Notes under the pieces: model-generated
Database searches by the model: none
What the model was told of the DNA's origin: nothing
What the model saw: only the letters and a program-made list of their open reading frames with translations
Translations under genes and position numbers: made by a program
Shown: positions 57,973 to 64,000 of the stretch, piece after piece
Layout of the letters: each line of letters begins with the position of its first letter
How positions within the stretch are numbered: position 1 is the first letter of the stretch
Source of the DNA: Cloeon dipterum
Lineage: Eukaryota > Arthropoda > Insecta > Ephemeroptera > Baetidae
Direction of reading: 5' to 3'
DNA: 64,000 nt
Assembly: GCF_949628265.1 (NCBI RefSeq)
Contig: NC_088788.1
Span: 1,302,001-1,366,000 of the forward strand

Positions 57973-58242
57973 TCAGACATTTATCTGATGTGTCGCCACA
58001 AAGTAAACGGATTTATCACTTTCCGAATCTATATTAGCACTGTCAACGTCGATGCTTATCCCTAATTGGGTTCGATTAACGAAGATGTTATCCGGTTGCA
58101 CAACAAACATGGCACAATTGTAGAAAGATGGTGTCAGAACTTTAGATGGGAGTGTGATGTTAGTTGTGCTTGAGTTCCGCGTTGGCGCTGCCCACAATGC
58201 TAAGTTAGCAAAAGGAGAGGAATTGTCTGTCTCCACTTGATC
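57973..58242 (-). CDS. Candidate coding exon or gene remnant, unrecognised
   Basis: Stop-free - strand frame of 89 codons plus TGA, opening right after an acceptor-like CTAAAATAG|GATCAAG. The translation (DQVETDNSSPFANLALWAAP ... SVYFVATHQINV) is compositionally protein-like, with four N-x-S/T sites, in contrast to the AT-rich surround. No upstream exon or start codon was found and I do not recognise the family. It could be a terminal exon, a decayed mobile-element piece or chance. Confidence 0.25.
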   Translation of the reverse strand, partial: DQVETDNSSPFANLALWAAPTRNSSTTNITLPSKVLTPSFYNCAMFVVQPDNIFVNRTQLGISIDVDSANIDSESDKSVYFVATHQINV

Positions 58243-58284
58243 CTATTTTAGTTCACAACAATTCCCCTAAAAGGAAAAAAAAGG

Positions 58285-58340
58285 ACACAGCGATCTCGAC
58301 GAGAGGAATCGAATAAATCTTCCAAATTTAGGAGGAAAAT
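58285..58340 (-). repeat. R8 fragment, inverted
   Basis: GATCTCGACGAGAGGAATCG and ATTTAGGAGGAAAATTG in reverse sense to the other R8 copies. Confidence 0.55.
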
Positions 58341-58601
58341 TGAAAAATTAGAATTTTTACTCTCCTGTTTTGATTAATTCAAATTATTTATGGATCAAGT
58401 GTGCTTATTTCATCCAACAATTCAAATAATTTTCTTTTTTATCACTGCGACTTTGATTAAATTTTAACTGTCTCCCGTTTCAAACAACACAAGAGATTTC
58501 GCAATCAAAAAAATATTAAAAGTTAATGAATGAACGCATACGGATTTGCAAATTTTCCTCCGAAAACATCCAAACTATGAGTCATACGAACGACTTGCGA
58601 C

Positions 58602-59050
58602 TGTGGGGACGTGGAAGCCATGACAGAAATGCGTAGTTCTCATTGTAGTAATTCGTCTTTTATTTAGGTCTCGTGGTTTGGTAATTAAGATCAAGATCAA
58701 GATCAGGAGCAAGATCAAGATTTAGACTGTGAAATTACATCGATAATCAAAAATCACAAATACAACAAACAATTATAACAATAAAAACACAACATTACAA
58801 TTATGACACTTACCCCGTAGTTCGGGTCTAATAGGAAATGGTTTTTATGGAGTTTTCTCGCACCAAATCTCATCCTAGCCGGAGAGAGAAATTATTGTGT
58901 TGCGACTGCTTTGGTGCGAGTCTGATTGTGCAGTGAGGGATAAGGTGCAGTAAGGGTGCTCTGCTTGTCGCACACCTTAATACTGCCACCTGGCGATATA
59001 GGTTAAATGCAAATTAGTTATTCGGACAGTAGTGGCGAGAAGGCGCCACA
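58602..59050 (-). mobile_element. Solo LTR, related to the 17.9-kb element
   Basis: 449 bp bounded by TGTGGGG and GCGCCACA, with a perfect 4-bp duplication CGAC on both sides (58598-58601 and 59051-59054). It shares the internal landmarks CTTACCCCG...TTCGGGTCT and GCCGGAGAG with the LTRs at 17906 and 19215, but is diverged. A (GATCAA)n tract lies at about 58690-58720. No internal region remains, as expected after LTR-LTR recombination. Orientation is set by similarity to the other LTRs. Confidence 0.8.
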
Positions 59051-59054
59051 CGAC

Positions 59055-60209
59055 ACTCCTTGGAAAATTATTAATCCCCTTTAGAAGCGAGAAGATGAGT
59101 TATAGTCGGTATGGTCCATGCTTTTCATTGTGTTTCATATTGAAAGGGTTTAACGGCAGAGCAATAGCCTGCTCCCTCCCTCATCCGTATCGGCTATGTG
59201 AATTAAGAGTTTAGTAAAAAAACCCTTTTCCTGTCCCGAGGTAGTGTGTCAGTAAGCTAATCGACACAATGAACGGCAAGTTCAAGGACGCACCCTTTTC
59301 TTACAAATTTTCAACGCCTAAAAAATTATGAGCAATATATTATCCTTTGTGCGCAGGCCATATAAATACCTGCTTATGCTCGCAGGCATTTCCTTGATGA
59401 GTAAAACGCAAAATTTTTTTGCTTCTTCTGTAAAAAGAGCACGAGGTTTTGTCGTGAAACTCCGGACTTTTTAATTGGCCAGTATTGAAAGAAAAAATAC
59501 AATTAGGAATAACAACTTTGACAAAAATTTGCAACGACAGTGATAGACGGACGCTTTTGTCTCGCTCTCAATAGCAAAGATATTATCCCCTAAGCCCAAA
59601 AGTTCGATGACCGTTGGCCCCTTTTAAAACTCTTCATTATTTTCTTGTTGGTATTTCCCCGCCCGTTTTGTTTGCCTTTAAATCAGAGTATATCCGAAAC
59701 TAATTTGAACATCAGTACTTTTCAGTGGTCAACAGGGTAGAAAAAGGTAAGATTCCTGTACAAAAACTCGTGCTTCACGGCGGCCAAATTCCAGGAACAA
59801 AAGGCGACGGATAATACACATTATTTCGTGTATATAGGTGATCCACGAAGAATGCGTGCGCGGATGACCTGAGGTAAAAGCAGCCGCTGAACCCGCGCTG
59901 CGGTTAAAATGCACGTCGCAGCTTAGCAAGCGCAACCTGACCCACTTGTATAGAATTTTCCAGAGCAGCGCGCCTCTCAATATGATAAAATTTAATCAAC
60001 TCCGCTTAATTTGAGTTACAAATTAAAAAGGGAGCTTTTTCTCCCTGAAAATCGAGTGAAAAAAACGACGGTAAAAAACTTATATCTCAAATTGTAGTGG
60101 TCCTATTTATGAAAATTAAGTACCGTTTGACTCAGCTTGAAGTGAATTAATTAACTGAATTGGTTTGAAGAAGACAATTACTCGTCAACGTCGAGCAGAG
60201 GTGTTCAAA
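59055..60209. other. Intergenic DNA
   Basis: No gene or repeat family recognised on either strand. Confidence 0.4.
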
Positions 60210-60620
60210 CGGACGAAAAATGCTAAATTTCACGTTTTTGAGGGGGTGAAAAAGGGGGTTGAGGGTTGGTGGGTCTTATACCCCTTTAATGCACTTGGGG
60301 ACGTCGAGACGAGTCTAACGGTATGCGGTTTTTCAAAATCTGATGATTAGAAGTCGAGATTTCGTCAATCATCGTTTTTACCAACCTCGAAAATCAAGGA
60401 TTTTCGAAGTTTTAATTTTTTAATAAAAAAATGAGGCAAAATACCAGTCTAAATTTTAACGTTGTTAACTCAATTTTTTCTGCTCTACAAAATGGCGAAG
60501 ACAAAAATTAAAATTTTTGATTTATTCATTTTCAAAATTGAGTTTAAAATGAAAAAATCAATTTTTGTGACCTTGACCTTTGACCTACAACTTTGAGGTC
60601 AACATAAAAGTTGTTTGCCT
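60210..60620. repeat. R3 half-unit and nuclear-receptor-like motif
   Basis: R3 left half (GGGACGTCGAGACGAGTCTA) at about 60297, then AT-rich DNA and at 60568-60586 TGACCTTGACCTTTGACCT, the exact reverse complement of the 44767-44785 motif. Confidence 0.6.
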
Positions 60621-62014
60621 TGTTGAGACAAATTAAATAGTTTTTTAATTTTTGTTCTGGGACCACCCTGAGCAAAGCTATTAAATACTGAAATTTTGAA
60701 AATTTGAACGACCGCAAAACCCGGAAAAGTTTTCGTAACTGTATTGTCAGTCAATTAACGCAAAAAAAAGATTTCATCAAAATCCATCGACCCCTGGACA
60801 ACTAATTCTCTTCTTTTAGAGATATTTTACTGCTTGGAAATTGACCATTAATTTTTTTATTGAAAGGAAGCGTCTCAAATAATCTTGAATTAGCACACGG
60901 TGCTGGAGGGTTGGTTTTGGTTCACATGCCGCATCATCAACTGGCGAAACGAGATTCTCACATGCACCCACCCACGCACGCATCTCGTCAATATTAAATT
61001 TATCTCACGCCCTACAGCCCATTAGTTTGGTAAAAAACGCGGAAGGGACGCACCCTCATCTTCACGCGAGTTATACGCAGATGGAAAAAAATTAAATAAC
61101 CTGCCCCAACAACTGAGCAGTAGCTATATGAAAAAGGTTGTGAGAACTGATCAGTTTGGTGTTTGGTTCGTTCACCCCTCCTTTTTTCCATTAAGAAAGA
61201 AAGAAATAATGCAGAGTGTTCACCTAGGCAGCAGGAAATGCATCGCTCTGCGCTGTTTAAATATTTTTTATTCATTACCTTTCGAGATGAGGGTCTCTCA
61301 GTCCCGTTAGCTGCATGCATTCATTTCGTCTGCTGCACCAGGCCCAGTCTCAAAAGAAGTATAAATAAAAAATACATATAATGATGCATGGGCGCGGGCA
61401 CAAAAAACGCGCTTTATTATGATAAAATAAAAAAATATATACTCAATACATTCCTCCTTTTGCTCCCCTTTGCCGCTGCATGTTCGAGGAGGAAGTGCTC
61501 AACTATCCTCGCGTTACGCAAATAATCGATGGATTATCATTATTTCCTATGTATCCGTGGGGTCCGACCAAAATATTGTTTGTCAATTTTTGTGGTGCTT
61601 TCGAAACTCATGCAAACAAAAGAAAATTGAAATATTGACATGGATAATAAATTTAAATCTAAAAGAAAACTTTACATGCATGATCCTGTCTTACAAAACT
61701 TGTTTTTTTTATAAAACCTTGCACATTAATTTTACCTTTTGGAACTGCGTCATAAAGGAATTAACACTTTTACTCAATATAAGAAGACGTAAGTGCATCA
61801 GGGAAAACAAACATCAGGGCTTATTTTTTGTCTTGAAAATATTGCATTAATATGAACGGCAAGCAGTCTCTTAATATTATATTATTTTCATGGTTGGAGG
61901 CACAAAAATATTATCTCGAAACGAAAAATTAACGCTATGCTGTTTTAGAGCGGTGGAATTTTAAAAATTTCTGGAAACTAAAAAAAATAAAAAAATGACA
62001 TTTTTTAACTATTT
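60621..62014. other. AT-rich intergenic DNA
   Basis: Nothing recognised. GCGCTTTATTATGATAAAA at about 61409 repeats a CGCTTTATTA phrase also seen at about 5825 and 47361. Confidence 0.4.
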
Positions 62015-62700
62015 TCGTTTTTTGGACCACCAAATCTCAGGTTCTAACCATCATAATTGCAAAAACTACCCCCCGTTAGACTTGTATTATTTTTTTCTAA
62101 GTAGCTAAAGTGTTAAAAGGGTGTATACACCCATCCCCTTTCATCCCCGTTGCTTCAATTTTGATGAAAAGCGATCACCGTCCTTGGCACCGCGCTCTAT
62201 TATTTATAACTTTCAAGCTGTGAGACAATTTAGGGGTGGAGATCAAACACCCTTAAACCCTTCAGCTGGTCAGAAAAAATGGAGACAAGTTAAACGGTGG
62301 GTATTTTTTGCAATTTTGATGCTTAGAACTCGAGATTTTAAGGTGCAAAAAAACGAAAAAACGCGAAAATATAGAAATTATTCAAATTGCGTAATTTTTG
62401 CAACTCTTAATCTCGGATTGTAACCATCAGAATTGCAAAAACTACCCCTCGCTAGACTTGTCACAACCTCCACTAAACAGCCATAGTGTTAAGGGGGTGC
62501 TAACCCTCATCCCTTTTCAACCCCTTGGTAATTTTTTTTTAAAAAATGTACTTCAAATTATTTAACCGATTTTGGATGGAAGGTAATTAAATCACCCTTA
62601 AACCCTTCAGCTGGACAGGGGAGGTCGAGACGAGTCCAATGGTGGGTAGTTTTTTAATTTCTGATGATTTGGAGTTGCAAAAATAAGGAAAGTAGCAAAC
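62015..62700. repeat. R3 foldback units, alternating
   Basis: Half-units at about 62028-62150 (CAAATCTCAGGTTCTAACCA), 62230-62345 (inverse), 62405-62530 and 62590-62680 (inverse), i.e. two foldbacks in tandem, each about 320 bp. Confidence 0.78.
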
Positions 62701-63373
62701 AAAATGTTATTTCTAATATATTGATTTAATTAATTTTGCGGGAGTGGTTTTTTATTTTAAAAAATATGGTTAAGGTTGATGTATCGCACAATGTTTTTTC
62801 TTTTCAGCGACTCGCACAACATCTGGTGTGGCCGTCCGGGCACCTTTTCCTCCCCCGCTTACGAGAGAGAGTGCGACAGTTACGAGAGAGTTACGAGAGG
62901 GTGCGTCTCGTAATAAATTATTATTTGTTCGGATATTGCCCTCGGAAACCCTGGTTTCTACCTGTCTCTTTAGCATGCCTCATTTTGGGCGAATTGATTA
63001 ATAATTGAAAATGTTTTTTTTTAATTTTTCGCTTAAAAATTTTCAAATATTAATTTAATCCCGGATTTGAGCCGTCGGAATTACAAAAACTATGTACACC
63101 TCCGCTAGATAAACACAATTTGCTTATTTACATTTTTATAATTATCCTGAAACTTTCTGTAAAAGGTAGAATTTGTGGTTATTTATATAGATTTTTTGTC
63201 ATGATTGGAAGAAATTTTTCAATGATTATTATTATTAATTTTGTTTATTCTCACCATAAAAAATGTACATAAATGTTAAAAAACAGTTTGTAAAAACAAA
63301 AAAAAATCCCGCAGTGAGAAAAGACGCAATTCTGGCAAACATCTCGCTAAATAAGCTCTACCCCGGTTGGCAG
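62701..63373. other. AT-rich intergenic DNA
   Basis: Short CpG stretch at 62820-62900 with GAGAGAGTGCGACAGTTACG; an R3 scrap near 63060. No gene recognised. Confidence 0.4.
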
Positions 63374-63413
63374 TTTCAAGTAGGGATGGTCCCCTGACCA
63401 TCCCCACTTGAAA
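63374..63413. repeat. Short near-perfect hairpin
   Basis: 18-bp arms (TTTCAAGTAGGGATGGTC and GACCATCCCCACTTGAAA, one mismatch) around a CCCT loop. Too short for a canonical pre-miRNA stem. Confidence 0.8.
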
Positions 63414-63854
63414 GAGAATCAAGCTGCACCAATAGAAAAATACACTCGTACAATAATAGTTTCCTTCAATTTTACGAACGAAGCTGATGGATGCATCACC
63501 AGCATTTGCCAAGGGAATCCAAGGTCGAGTTCACGCTTGAAATTGTCAGCAAAGTGCTTTGAATTATAAGCAAGAGGAGATTTTTGTGCGACGAACAATT
63601 AAAACTTTAATATTATATATCTATTATTGCAGCCCCTATTCAACAAGAAACCAGTATGCGGCCGCACCAACAGTGGAAAAAATGAATTTGTTCTGCTCTG
63701 ATGTCCCAGCAGAAAGAAAATTTAATTTCCTTTATATGCGACGAGTTTTTGGCCAAAATGATTATTTTTAGACTCTGTTTCCTTCGCGTTTGTCATATAT
63801 AATATTTCCCACAAAATTCATGTTTTACTTATTGTTTATATTGCATTTTCAGAT

Positions 63855-63965
63855 CGAATTTACAGATAAATTTAGACTGACGATCAATTGAAAAGGATAA
63901 TCATGCACAGGTAGTTTTTAGTTCAATCGAGCGTTTTCTTTAAATAATAAAAATCGATTTGGACC
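63855..63965. repeat. R10 repeat, copy 2
   Basis: TTTACAGATAAATTTAGACT, GAAAAGGATAATCA and GGTAGTTTTTAGTT in the same order as 4970-5070. Confidence 0.6.
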
Positions 63966-64000
63966 GGATTTTAAAAGGCATTGAACGTTGTGGAAGTTAA

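Overview
The window reads as nuclear genomic DNA of an arthropod, most likely an insect. The genes have many short GT-AG introns with U12-free consensus ends, the base composition is AT-rich outside exons, and the recognisable proteins look more like insect than vertebrate family members (a LanB1-type laminin beta chain, an HR96-type nuclear receptor, neprilysin-like M13 peptidases). I cannot name the species. Nothing prokaryotic, no CRISPR array and no operon structure is present.

Gene-rich left part (1-38.5 kb), all on the + strand: the 3' part of a Rab34/36-like small GTPase (1-1623); the complete laminin beta-1 gene LanB1 (coding 4362-16797, 31 coding exons, 1852 codons before the stop); a nuclear receptor of the NR1J/HR96 type (20976-24344, 7 coding exons, 551 residues); and two tandem M13 (neprilysin-like) zinc metallopeptidase genes, here called A (25839-32417, 851 residues) and B (32736-38481, 843 residues), each with 21 coding exons whose lengths and phases match almost one for one. 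All exon joins were checked by hand for reading frame.

Right part (38.5-64 kb): a gene desert. I found no gene with recognisable homology. It holds repeats, several CpG/GC-rich islands that look like promoter or first-exon material (about 43.7-44.1, 49.1-49.5, 50.2-51.0, 51.2-51.6 and 53.3-53.6 kb), a solo LTR, and two weak candidate coding exons on the - strand (55393-55505 and 57973-58242).

Repeats dominate the non-coding DNA. I separate them into families by eye: M1, a foldback MITE with TTAAAGAC...GTCTTTAA ends (8 copies, mostly inside introns); R2, a roughly 600-bp interspersed repeat that often carries a palindrome centred on CACGTG (8 loci); R3, foldback units carrying 'AAATCTCGGGTTCTAA' (several); R4, a repeat with nuclear-receptor-like half-sites; M4, foldbacks with inverted GATTGGCT arms; M2, R6, R7, R8, R9 and R10, smaller families. 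One R2 copy is split by a 1741-bp non-autonomous LTR retrotransposon (17906-19646) with two apparently identical 432-bp LTRs, a tRNA-Trp primer-binding site, a polypurine tract and a 4-bp target duplication; a solo LTR of a related family with its own 4-bp duplication lies at 58602-59050.

The genes do not form one pathway: LanB1 is extracellular matrix, the M13 pair are predicted type II membrane ectopeptidases, HR96 is a nuclear transcription factor and the Rab acts in membrane traffic. The shared story is one of tandem duplication plus repeated colonisation of introns by short foldback elements.
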